Of a stretch of 64,000 nucleotides of DNA, positions 50,211 to 57,839 are shown piece after piece. Each line of letters opens with the position of its first letter. The first letter of the stretch is position 1. The translations under genes and the position numbers were made by a program. Source of the stretch: Sphingopyxis sp. TUF1 (lineage in GTDB: Bacteria > Pseudomonadota > Alphaproteobacteria > Sphingomonadales > Sphingomonadaceae); the NCBI RefSeq assembly GCF_036687315.1, contig NZ_CP144683.1, positions 2,922,001 through 2,986,000 of the forward strand. Direction: 5' to 3'. The notes beneath the pieces are model-generated. The model had not been told where the DNA came from. It did not search any database and saw only the letters and a list, made by a program, of their open reading frames with translations.

Positions 50211-50801
50211 CTATTCGGCGGGCACGGGTGTGCGGCCGGTGATCATGCCCGTGGCTCGCGTGCCGTCGGCCTGCATCGGATCGTGCGCGACGTCGCGGTC
50301 GTCGAACGTCTTGGTCCAGGCAGCAAATTCCAGGCATACGCCGTCGGGGTCGAAGAAATAGACCGAGCGCACGAAGACATCGTCGTTCATTTGGTCCGAC
50401 GACTGTGTTGGCGAATTGTCGTGATTGAGGATCTTGGTGACCTCGACGCCTTTGTCTACGAGCCGCTGATAATATTCATCGAAGCGTTCGGCGGGGACAT
50501 TGATTGCGATATGGTTCATCGATCCGTGCGCCGAGACGAAACTGCCCTTCGTCGGCAGCGCGGCGGGGGCGGAAATGCCGGGCACGGCTTCGGGCGCATC
50601 GGGAAACCAGAAAAAGGCCAGGCTGTCGCCGTTGCCCATGTCGAAAAAGAAATGCTGACCGCGCCCGCCAGGCAGGTCGATCGTCTTGGTCAGCGGCATA
50701 CCGAGGATGTCGCGATAAAAGGCAACCGTCTTTGCCATATCCTTGCACACGAGGGCGAGGTGGTTGACCCCGCAGAATTCAAATTCCTTGTTGGCAGCCA
50801 T
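50211..50801 (-). CDS. VOC family (glyoxalase/dioxygenase fold) protein
   Basis: Protein of 196 aa with a vicinal-oxygen-chelate fold. Metal ligands are probably His in VNHLALVCKD, His in SMNHIAINVP and Glu in VCLEFAAW. Members include glyoxalase I, extradiol dioxygenases and isomerases. Two ATGs are adjacent (50804, 50801); the second has better spacing to AAGGAG. Last gene of the leftward operon, directly after a GST gene, so a glutathione adduct is a plausible substrate. Confidence 0.85.
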   Translation of the reverse strand: MAANKEFEFCGVNHLALVCKDMAKTVAFYRDILGMPLTKTIDLPGGRGQHFFFDMGNGDSLAFFWFPDAPEAVPGISAPAALPTKGSFVSAHGSMNHIAINVPAERFDEYYQRLVDKGVEVTKILNHDNSPTQSSDQMNDDVFVRSVYFFDPDGVCLEFAAWTKTFDDRDVAHDPMQADGTRATGMITGRTPVPAE

Positions 50802-50815
50802 CATCCGTCTCCTTG

Positions 50816-51433
50816 TCAGCTTATCTGGGCACTGGGGCGGCTTTTCATCCGCTCGAACCAGCGCAAAACATGTGTGCAGGCAGGATCGACCGGCTGGCCG
50901 ACCGACGCGCCGAAATCGAGGAAGGCAAAGAGCATGACGTCGGCAAGGCTGATCGTATCGCCTGCGATATAATCGCGCCCCGCGATCAGCGGATCGAGCC
51001 AGCGGATGCCGTCCTGCGCAATCGCCTTGAGTCCCGCCGCCGCTTCGGGCAGGCAGCGCGTCCGCGGCTGAAACAGCGCGAGACCTTCGGCAAAGCGAAA
51101 GCCGTTTGTAAGCGGCTCGCAAATCTTGAGATCGACCCGGCGCGTCCACATACGAGTGGTCGCGCGCGTCTCGGCGGTCGTGCCGATCAGCGCGGGCTCG
51201 GGAAAACGCTCTTCCAGATATTCGCAGATGGCGGTCACTTCGTTCAGCATCGACCCGTCGTCAAGCTGAAGCGCCGGGGTCTGCCCCGCCGGATTGACGT
51301 CGATATTATAGGGAGCGCGCCGGTTCTCGCCGCCGCGCAGGTCGATCATGACCTCCGGAAGCTCGATACCCTTTTCCGCCATGAACAGCTTCACGACGCG
51401 CGGGTTGGGGCCGACGCTGTTATAGAATTCCAT
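50816..51433 (-). CDS. Glutathione S-transferase (GST 1)
   Basis: Cytosolic GST of 205 aa: thioredoxin-fold domain (1-80; VGPNPRVVKLFMAEKGIE, NPAGQTPALQL, glutathione gamma-Glu site LNEVTAICEYLEE) and an all-helical domain (about 90-200; AGDTISLADVMLFAFLDFG). The first-domain class cannot be named with certainty; it is different from the three Nu-like GSTs further right. Its promoter region overlaps a 35-bp palindrome at the end of the upstream gene. Confidence 0.88.
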   Translation of the reverse strand: MEFYNSVGPNPRVVKLFMAEKGIELPEVMIDLRGGENRRAPYNIDVNPAGQTPALQLDDGSMLNEVTAICEYLEERFPEPALIGTTAETRATTRMWTRRVDLKICEPLTNGFRFAEGLALFQPRTRCLPEAAAGLKAIAQDGIRWLDPLIAGRDYIAGDTISLADVMLFAFLDFGASVGQPVDPACTHVLRWFERMKSRPSAQIS

Positions 51434-51464
51434 CCTGTCCTCTCACGACTCTTATAGCATCACC

Positions 51465-51499
51465 CTCGCCAATCGTCAATTTAGTTGACGATTGGCGAG
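51465..51499. promoter_or_regulatory. 35-bp palindrome with core GTCAAT-TTA-GTTGAC
   Basis: Arms CTCGCCAATCGTCAA (51465-51479) and its exact reverse complement (51485-51499) surround TTTAG. It overlaps the stop of the SMP-30 gene and lies 32 bases before GST 1. No T-run follows, so an operator is more likely than a terminator. Related to the palindrome at 24176-24210. Confidence 0.65.
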
Positions 51500-52404
51500 A
51501 TAAGTCCCGGTCGCGGCCAGCGAACGCGGTAAAGCGTGCCCGTCGTCGATGCGGTGATATAGGCATCGCGCCGGTCGGCGCCGCCGAAGGCGATGTTGGT
51601 GATCCCGACGTCGGGCAGCGGCACGAACTCCGACCCGCCGCCGTCGGGGTCAAAGACGGTGACCCCGCCTTCGACCATCGTGCCGACGCAGATACGTCCG
51701 CTTTCCTCGACGGCGAGGCTGTCGAGGAGGCGAAAGGCGGGCGGCGTGCCGACAAAGCGGCCCGGCGCCCACGGCGGCGGTGGGGCGAGGGTGCCCGGCG
51801 CGACGATGTCCATCGCCCACAGACGCGCAGTCATCGTCTCGCTGACATAGAGCGCCCGCCCGTCGGGGGAGAGCCCGATGCCGTTCGGCCCCATCATGTC
51901 GGCGCGCTGGCGGCTGATACCCGATCCATCGGCGGCTGCGTAAAAGATCGCACCATGGTCGCGGCCAGACTCGCGGACCTGGCCATGGTCGGTGAACCAG
52001 AAGCCGCCATGTGCATCGAAAATAAGATCGTTCGGACCTTTGAACCGCTCACCCTCGAAGCTGTCGTAGAGCGTCGTGACAATACCCGTGGCAAGGTCGA
52101 CCCGCTGGATCGACCCGCACGCTTCGGGGTTCGCGGCGTGGCCGGGGAACAGCAGGGAACCTGCCTCGATCCATTCGAACCCGCCATTGTTGCAGACATA
52201 GGCGGCGCCGTCGGGGCCGATCGCTAGTCCGTTCGGCCCGCCCCCCAGTTCGGCAACGACCGACAGTTCGCCGTCGGGTGCCACGCGGGTCAGGGTCCCG
52301 CGCGCGATCTCGACGAGCAGCACCGACCCGTCGGCCATCGGCACCGGCCCCTCGGGAAAGCGAAGGCCCGTGGCGACGACCGCGGGTGCGCCATAGCCGC
52401 TCAT
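51481..52404 (-). CDS. SMP-30/gluconolactonase family lactonase
   Basis: Six-bladed beta-propeller hydrolase of 307 aa. Family segments: GLRFPEGPVP at the start, GGGPNGLAIGPDG, KGPNDLIFDAHGG with FTDHG (metal ligands Asn and Asp), and MGPNGIGLSPDGRALYVSET. Members open sugar or aromatic-derived lactones. ATG overlaps the stop of the CMD-like gene (ATGA). The neighbouring CMD-like gene fits a muconolactone or similar lactone step, though that is inference. Confidence 0.88.
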   Translation of the reverse strand: MSGYGAPAVVATGLRFPEGPVPMADGSVLLVEIARGTLTRVAPDGELSVVAELGGGPNGLAIGPDGAAYVCNNGGFEWIEAGSLLFPGHAANPEACGSIQRVDLATGIVTTLYDSFEGERFKGPNDLIFDAHGGFWFTDHGQVRESGRDHGAIFYAAADGSGISRQRADMMGPNGIGLSPDGRALYVSETMTARLWAMDIVAPGTLAPPPPWAPGRFVGTPPAFRLLDSLAVEESGRICVGTMVEGGVTVFDPDGGGSEFVPLPDVGITNIAFGGADRRDAYITASTTGTLYRVRWPRPGLISPIVN

Positions 52405-53048
52405 TCCTGCGGCGGTCGCGGCGCGCTGAGGAAATCGGCGGCGCTGAACCCTTCGGGCGCGGCGATCTCGACGATGGGGTCTTCGCGCGCGTCATATTCC
52501 ATGCGGAGCGCGCGGGTGATGACCGCGTGCATATCGTAAAGACAGGTGATGTAGGTGAATTCGAAAATCTGCTCGTCGTTCCAGAAGGTCTTGAGCTTGT
52601 CGAACACTTCGAGTGGCACGCGGCCGCCGGCCTGGCTCAGGCAATCGGCATAGGCCAGCACGGTGCGTTCCTGATCGTCATAGCAATCCGCGACCGGCCA
52701 ATGCGCAATGGCTGCAATCTTTTCCTCGCTGACGCCGAGGCCGCGGAGTGACTTGCAATGCTGCGAAAATACGAACTGGCTGCCTTTGACCCAGCCCGCG
52801 CGCGTCTGTCCCAGCTCGCGCAGCACCGGATCGATCGTGCGGGCAGGGTTGCGATAGACCGCGAAGCCCTTGACGGCATGTTCGAAGATGTCGGGCGACA
52901 GCGCAAAAACGGTCCACCAGTCGCCGGGCGTGCCCGTCGCGGTGCCGGGTTCGGCAACCGGATCGCGGTCGCCGAAAAGGCGGTTGTAATAGGCAAGGAC
53001 GGTCTCGTCGGTGACTTCGGATCGGGGAACCTGACGCAGGACGGGCAT
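52401..53048 (-). CDS. Carboxymuconolactone decarboxylase-like (AhpD fold) protein
   Basis: All-helical protein of 215 aa with the CMD/AhpD fold (RTIDPVLRELGQTRAGWV, FVFSQHCKSLRGLGVSEEKI). Members are either 4-carboxymuconolactone decarboxylases or peroxidase-like; this one has only one Cys in the core (QHCKS), so it lacks the AhpD CxxC pair. ATG at 53048 follows GAGGAG; the longer open frame is not supported. Operon position between SnoaL-like and SMP-30 genes. Confidence 0.82.
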   Translation of the reverse strand: MPVLRQVPRSEVTDETVLAYYNRLFGDRDPVAEPGTATGTPGDWWTVFALSPDIFEHAVKGFAVYRNPARTIDPVLRELGQTRAGWVKGSQFVFSQHCKSLRGLGVSEEKIAAIAHWPVADCYDDQERTVLAYADCLSQAGGRVPLEVFDKLKTFWNDEQIFEFTYITCLYDMHAVITRALRMEYDAREDPIVEIAAPEGFSAADFLSAPRPPQE

Positions 53049-53058
53049 GGAATACTCC

Positions 53059-53454
53059 TCAGGCGTTCGCAAATTTGCGGAATTCGGCGACATGCGCGCT
53101 GTCGAAATATTCGTCGAGCCGCGTGATCTTGCCATTTTCGACCTTACAGATGATCGCGCAGGGCAGGCGCACCGGGCCGTCGTCGTGGACGCGGACGCCC
53201 TTGAGCACATGCTGCTGAACGAAGCCGCCGGGAAAGGTGGTGAGGCGGCGATCGGCGTATTCGCGGTTCTTGATCCGCGTCACCATGCCGGTCAGCGTCT
53301 GCGCAGTGTGTGCGGGAGTGACGATCAGCTCGTCAGTATTGTGCCAGATTTCGGCGTCGGGCGTGAAGCTGTTCTGCATCGTTTCGATGTCCCCTGCCTC
53401 GATCGCGTCGAAAAAGCGCGTCGCCATCGCGCGGATGTCATCCTGTTCGCTCAT
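53059..53454 (-). CDS. SnoaL-like (NTF2 fold) protein
   Basis: Protein of 131 aa with the NTF2/SnoaL fold: ATRFFDAIEAGDIETMQNSF, AEIWHNTDELIV, and a C-terminal strand (VENGKITRLDEYFD). Relatives are isomerases, cyclases or dehydratases on ring compounds. ATG at 53454 follows GAGGAG. Neighbours are a SDR gene upstream and a CMD-like gene downstream, all in one operon. Confidence 0.82.
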   Translation of the reverse strand: MSEQDDIRAMATRFFDAIEAGDIETMQNSFTPDAEIWHNTDELIVTPAHTAQTLTGMVTRIKNREYADRRLTTFPGGFVQQHVLKGVRVHDDGPVRLPCAIICKVENGKITRLDEYFDSAHVAEFRKFANA

Positions 53455-53464
53455 ATTGTTCTCC

Positions 53465-54352
53465 TCAGATCTTGGCGCCGAACATGCGGCCGCCATTGGC
53501 GGCGATCAGTCCATTGATGTCGTCGCCGCGATAGTCGGGATCAGCCGACGGACCGAAGGCAGCCAGCATGTCCTGCGTCACCAGTTCGGCCATCTTTTTC
53601 CATTCGGGATGGGTGAAGATCCAGTAGTCGCCATTCTCGATGGCCTGCACGACGCGCGCGCCGACCTTGGCGGGGTCCATCCCGCCAGCGAGTACGCCCT
53701 GCATCGCCTGACTCGTCGCCGCAGCCTTGCCGACCTCGACCTCCACGGGCCGCAGGTCGCGTGTCGTTTCGACGATCCGCGTCGCCGACATACCCGGCAT
53801 CAGCACTGAAATATCGACGCAGGTCTCGGCCAGCTCGTTCCGCAGCGCCATCGCGATGCCGAGCGTCGCATATTTGGAACTGATATAAGCGACCGAGATC
53901 GGCGGCGGCACGATCGCGACCATCGACGATGTGATGACGAGATGCGATGGCTCGCCGCTCGCCTTCATGTCGCCGAGGAAAGTGCGACACGCATAAAGAT
54001 GCGCGTGCGCGTTGACCGCATAGTTCCAGCGCCACACGTCGGTGTCATAGCGCTCGAAAGGCCCCGACCCGCCGCCGACCCCGGCGTTGCTGAACAGGAT
54101 GCGTACCGGTCCAAAAATCTGCGCTTTTTCTGCGGCTTCCGCCCAGCTTTCTTCGCTGGTGACGTCGAGGCGGAGGCCGATTGCGTTTGCACCCTCGCCA
54201 CGCAACGCCGCTGCCGCGGCTTCGGCGCCAGCTCCGTCGATGTCGGCGAGAATGACCGAGGCCCCATTGGCGACGAGCGCTTTCGCGGTGGCGAGGCCGA
54301 GGCCGCTGGCGCCGCCGGTGACGAAGGCCGTCTTGCCTGCGACGTCGGTCAT
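53465..54352 (-). CDS. Short-chain dehydrogenase/reductase (SDR 1)
   Basis: NAD(P)-dependent oxidoreductase of 295 aa. Classical motifs: TGGASGLG cofactor site (about 12-19), NAG in LFSNAGVGGG, and catalytic Ser plus YISSK (Tyr-x-x-x-Lys). An acidic residue after the second strand (LADID) suggests NAD(H). ATG at 54352 overlaps the stop of the MFS gene (ATGA). It probably oxidises an alcohol of the imported compound. Confidence 0.9.
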   Translation of the reverse strand: MTDVAGKTAFVTGGASGLGLATAKALVANGASVILADIDGAGAEAAAAALRGEGANAIGLRLDVTSEESWAEAAEKAQIFGPVRILFSNAGVGGGSGPFERYDTDVWRWNYAVNAHAHLYACRTFLGDMKASGEPSHLVITSSMVAIVPPPISVAYISSKYATLGIAMALRNELAETCVDISVLMPGMSATRIVETTRDLRPVEVEVGKAAATSQAMQGVLAGGMDPAKVGARVVQAIENGDYWIFTHPEWKKMAELVTQDMLAAFGPSADPDYRGDDINGLIAANGGRMFGAKI

Positions 54353-55644
54353 TCGGCGAAATCCTTTTCGAGATGGCGCGTCATCCGATACTGCGCGATG
54401 CCCGCCGCCGCCGCGAAGGGCATCAGCGCCATCAGCGCCCAGCGCAGGCTGTCGACGCCGTGCGCATCCATCAGCGCGTCGCTGACGATGCCGGCGAACA
54501 GCGGACCAAGGCCAAGGCCGATGATGTTGAACATCAGCATAAGCACCGCGGCAGCCGTGGCGCGGCTGCGCGGCGGGGTCAGGTTTTGCACGAGCGCGAG
54601 CGCCGGGGCGACATAGGCTGTGCACGCCGCCATCGGGATCAGCATCAGCGCGAGCGACAGCTGCCAGCTATCGACGAGCAAGGCTGCGATGAAGGTCGGG
54701 ATCAGCACCGCCGTCGCCAGTGCAGGGATGGTGCCATAGGCGCGCGCCGAGGTCTTGGCGCGGTGGCTGACCAGCCAGCCGCCGCCGAGGATGCCGATAC
54801 CGAAAGTGATGCCCGCGGCGGGCGCGAACCATGTCGCCATCGCCTCCAACGGCATATTTTGCGTGCGCATCAGAAAAGCGGGAATCCAGTTGAGCATCCC
54901 GTAGCTGACGAAGGCCGCGAGCCCGCTGCCGATCATCACCATGCGCAGCGACGGGCGGCGGATGAACATCGCGAGGCTCTGGCTGAAAGGCAGTGCTTCG
55001 TCGGCGGGTTTGTGGGTATCCATCGCGCCGCGCGCAGGCTCGCGGACGAGCCAGATCAGCAGCGGGGCGACAAGGATGCCAACGATGCCGATGACGATAA
55101 AGGCATTGCGCCAGCCGATATTGGCGGCGGCCCATGCACCGAAGGCCGCGCCGACGAAGACGCCGAACGGCCCGTTACAGGTAAAGATCCCGATTGCGAG
55201 CGGCCGCTGCGCGGAGGGATAATAGTCGGCAAGCACCGACAGCGACGGTGCGGTGCCGCCCGCTTCGCCTGCACCGACGCCGAAACGCATCAGCGCCAAT
55301 TGCCAGAAATTCGACGCCAGGCCGCACGCCGCCGTAAAGCCGCTCCAAACGATGCAGGCGATGCCGATCAGCCGGATGCGGTTCCAGCGGTCGGCGATCA
55401 TCGCGACAGGAACGCCCATTGCCGCATAGAAAAGCGCGAAGGCGAGGCCGGTCAGCAGGCCGAACTGCGTATCGCTGAAATTCATGTCGGCGCGGATCGG
55501 CTCGACGAGCACCGACAGCAGCTGACGATCGACGAAATTGATCGTGCCGACGATGAACAGCATCACCAGCGCGACGTTGCGGCGCAGCGCGAGGCCGCTT
55601 TCGTGCGCAGCTGCGCCGGCGGGAACGGCGGTGGCCTCGGTCAT
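54349..55644 (-). CDS. MFS transporter (island copy)
   Basis: Inner-membrane carrier of 431 aa with 12 helices: NFVDRQLLSVLVEPIRADM in helix 1, the loop IADRWNRIRLIG, and LMRFGVGAGEAGGTAPS. It belongs to the same sphingomonad group as the carrier at 18.75 kb. ATG at 55644 follows GGGGAG. First gene of a seven-gene leftward operon and divergent from SDR 2, with a shared palindromic operator between. Confidence 0.9.
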   Translation of the reverse strand: MTEATAVPAGAAAHESGLALRRNVALVMLFIVGTINFVDRQLLSVLVEPIRADMNFSDTQFGLLTGLAFALFYAAMGVPVAMIADRWNRIRLIGIACIVWSGFTAACGLASNFWQLALMRFGVGAGEAGGTAPSLSVLADYYPSAQRPLAIGIFTCNGPFGVFVGAAFGAWAAANIGWRNAFIVIGIVGILVAPLLIWLVREPARGAMDTHKPADEALPFSQSLAMFIRRPSLRMVMIGSGLAAFVSYGMLNWIPAFLMRTQNMPLEAMATWFAPAAGITFGIGILGGGWLVSHRAKTSARAYGTIPALATAVLIPTFIAALLVDSWQLSLALMLIPMAACTAYVAPALALVQNLTPPRSRATAAAVLMLMFNIIGLGLGPLFAGIVSDALMDAHGVDSLRWALMALMPFAAAAGIAQYRMTRHLEKDFAE

Positions 55645-55682
55645 AACTCTCCCCAAATCGCGCGATTCTTCTATTCAAAAAA

Positions 55683-55700
55683 TACTTAGATATTTAAGTT
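55683..55700. promoter_or_regulatory. Palindromic operator TACTTAG-N4 (site 2)
   Basis: TACTTAG-ATAT-TTAAGTT matches the site at 18669 with two mismatches in the right arm. It lies between the divergent MFS and SDR 2 genes, 39 bases before the MFS start. Confidence 0.6.
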
Positions 55701-55750
55701 TATCTGTCAATGTGCTTTACGGTAGCGGGTAACTTGCCGGGAGAGAAGAG

Positions 55751-56518
55751 ATGGAGATCAAGGGCAAAAGCGCGATCGTCACGGGGGCGGCGGGCGGCAT
55801 CGGTCGCGCCACGGCGGTGATGCTGGCGGCACGCGGTGCGCGGGAGATTGCGCTTGTCGATGTCAACGAAGCGGGACTTGCCGAGACGGCGAAGCTGGTT
55901 GAAGGCGAGGGCGCGCGTGCGGGCATCCACCGGCTCGACCTTTCCGACATTCCAGCGACCGAGGCGTGGTTCCGTACGCATGGCGACGTCGACATATTGC
56001 ACAACAATGCCGGCGTTGTGTCGGGGCTGCCGCAATTTCCCGACGTCGATGCCGCCCGCCTGCGCTGGATCATCGACGTTAACTTGACCTCGCTCGTCGC
56101 GGCGACGCAGATCGCCGTGCAGGCGATGCGGAAAAATGGTGGGGGAGTCATCGTCAACACGGTCTCGACCGTCGCGCTCGGCACCGGGTTCTACGATGCC
56201 ATGTATGCGACGACCAAGGCGGCGGTGATGATGTTCACGCGCTGCTGCGCGCCGCTGAAAGACGAATGCAACGTCCGCGTCGCCGGGATGCTGCCGGGGC
56301 TGGTCGATACGCCGATCCTCGATACGACCGGGGCGGGCGGCAAATCCGAATGGATGAAGGCCGTGCTCGCGAACAACGAGGCGTGCGCGCCCGAGGATAT
56401 TGCGGGGGGCGTGATCGCGCTGATCGAGGACGACAGCCTAGCGGGTGGCGACTGGCTGGCAGTGCGGCGGCTGGGCGGTCAGATCGAATATCAGTGGGGG
56501 CACGCCGACACGATATAA
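55751..56518 (+). CDS. Short-chain dehydrogenase/reductase (SDR 2)
   Basis: NAD(P)-dependent oxidoreductase of 255 aa with TGAAGGIG (12-19), NNAG in LHNNAGVVSG, and YATTK as catalytic Tyr-Lys. The tail is acidic and ends WGHADTI. It is alone on its strand, divergent from the MFS operon, with its promoter containing the palindromic operator. A dispersed palindromic repeat follows and could serve as a terminator. Confidence 0.9.
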   Translation: MEIKGKSAIVTGAAGGIGRATAVMLAARGAREIALVDVNEAGLAETAKLVEGEGARAGIHRLDLSDIPATEAWFRTHGDVDILHNNAGVVSGLPQFPDVDAARLRWIIDVNLTSLVAATQIAVQAMRKNGGGVIVNTVSTVALGTGFYDAMYATTKAAVMMFTRCCAPLKDECNVRVAGMLPGLVDTPILDTTGAGGKSEWMKAVLANNEACAPEDIAGGVIALIEDDSLAGGDWLAVRRLGGQIEYQWGHADTI

Positions 56519-56527
56519 GATCAAAGC

Positions 56528-56618
56528 GTCATTGCGAGCGAAGCGAAGCAATCTCCAGCTCGCGTAGCACCCGGATGATGGCTGGAGGTTGCTTCGTCGC
56601 TGCGCTCCTCGCAATGAC
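56528..56618. repeat. Palindromic repeat, GTCATTGCGAG family (copy 3)
   Basis: GTCATTGCGAGCGAAGCGAA and its near complement CTCCTCGCAATGAC flank a variable centre. Nearly identical to copy 2 except in the centre. It fills the space between two convergent genes. Confidence 0.88.
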
Positions 56619-56623
56619 GAAGG

Positions 56624-57334
56624 CTAGCGCGTCGGCGCTTCCAGCATATTCTTGCCGAACAGATTCGACCATTGCTCCTCGGTGAGTACGGGGCGCGCGC
56701 TCGACAGGTTCGCGGCATTCTTGACGTCGGTGCCCGCGATCACCGCCGGTCGCTCGCCGATCCGCGCGAACCAGTTGGCGACCGCAGGATAATCGTCGAG
56801 CGTCAGCCCGATGGCGCGGATCGCGCGCGTCCATGGCCAGCAGGCGATGTCGGCGATCGAATATTCCTCGGCCAGATAGTCCGCCTCGCTCAGCCGGCCG
56901 TTAAGGACATGGAGCAGGCGCAGCGTCTCGTTGCGATAGCGCTCGACCGGATAGGCCTGCCCCTCGGGCGCATAGCGGATGAAATGATGCGCCTGTCCCT
57001 GCATCGGGCCAAAGCTCGCCATCTGCCACATCAGCCATTGCTGCGCCTGGCTGCGGCGCCGGGGATTTTCGGGGAGCAGCTGGCCGCTCTTTTCGGCGAG
57101 ATAGAGCAAAATGGCGCCGCTCTCGAATACCGGCAACGGTGCGCCGCCACCAGTGGGATCATGATCGACGATCGCGGGCAGGCGGCCGTTCGGATTGATG
57201 CGGCGATATTCCGGAGTCAGATGATCGCCTTCGAGCATGTTCATCGCGATCAGCCGGTGCTCCAGCCCGATCTCCTCCAGCATGATCGAAACCTTGTGGC
57301 CGTTCGGCGTGGGGGTGAAATAGACGTCGATCAT
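56624..57334 (-). CDS. Glutathione S-transferase, Nu-like (GST 2)
   Basis: GST of 236 aa with the N-terminal signature TPNGHKVSIMLEEIGLEHR, typical of the Nu (YghU/YfcG) class, where Thr and Asn act on glutathione. The substrate loop has NPNGRLPAIVDHD and the gamma-Glu site FESGAILLYLAEKSG. Nu GSTs use disulfide-bond reduction or glutathione-thioether removal. ATG overlaps the SnoaL-like gene stop (ATGA). Third gene of the TonB receptor operon. Confidence 0.9.
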   Translation of the reverse strand: MIDVYFTPTPNGHKVSIMLEEIGLEHRLIAMNMLEGDHLTPEYRRINPNGRLPAIVDHDPTGGGAPLPVFESGAILLYLAEKSGQLLPENPRRRSQAQQWLMWQMASFGPMQGQAHHFIRYAPEGQAYPVERYRNETLRLLHVLNGRLSEADYLAEEYSIADIACWPWTRAIRAIGLTLDDYPAVANWFARIGERPAVIAGTDVKNAANLSSARPVLTEEQWSNLFGKNMLEAPTR

Positions 57335-57831
57335 GCGGGGTTTTCTCCGGCGAAAATGGCGCGCGCGGCGGCAAAAGCGGCTTCAAATGCCTCTTTCCCC
57401 GCGGGATAGGCGACGACGGCCAACGTCACGCCCGCAATTTTCCACCCGTTCTGCCGCACCAGCCGATGCGTGTAACGGCCGATCAGATCGCCGAGCAGGG
57501 TGCGGTCCTCGACCCCGACGATATGGACGGCATCGACGACGCTGGTCACCGTCGCACGGTCGCCGTCGATGATGGCGCTGACGTTGTGCAACTGGTGTGC
57601 GGTCGCATCGAACCCTTCGAGCGTTCGGCAGCGGGTTGTCCACTCGTCCGCGGACACGGTCGCGACGAGCGAGCCGATCGCGCCATAGTCGATCGCGATT
57701 TCGTCGGCGAAGAGCGCGCGATAGGCGGCCCAGTCGCGCGCATCGAGCGCGGATGCGTAGCAGGTCACGACCGCCACCGCCGCTTCCCTGTCGAGGAAAG
57801 CTTCGATGGCGGCCGATCCCTGGGACATCAT
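57331..57831 (-). CDS. SnoaL-like (NTF2 fold) protein, second copy
   Basis: Protein of 166 aa with a SnoaL_4-like fold: VVTCYASALDARDWAAYRAL, FADEIAIDYG, and a Trp-rich strand near the C-terminus (RQNGWKIAGVTLAV). Relatives include ring-hydroxylating dioxygenase small-subunit-like and isomerase-like proteins. It lies 8 bases downstream of the TonB receptor gene and overlaps GST 2. Confidence 0.83.
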   Translation of the reverse strand: MMSQGSAAIEAFLDREAAVAVVTCYASALDARDWAAYRALFADEIAIDYGAIGSLVATVSADEWTTRCRTLEGFDATAHQLHNVSAIIDGDRATVTSVVDAVHIVGVEDRTLLGDLIGRYTHRLVRQNGWKIAGVTLAVVAYPAGKEAFEAAFAAARAIFAGENPA

Positions 57832-57839
57832 ATTCGGAC

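Noticed and set aside
51465..51499. Palindrome before GST 1 as a terminator
   Set aside because: Long stem but no T-run; its likeness to the palindrome at 24176 favours an operator.
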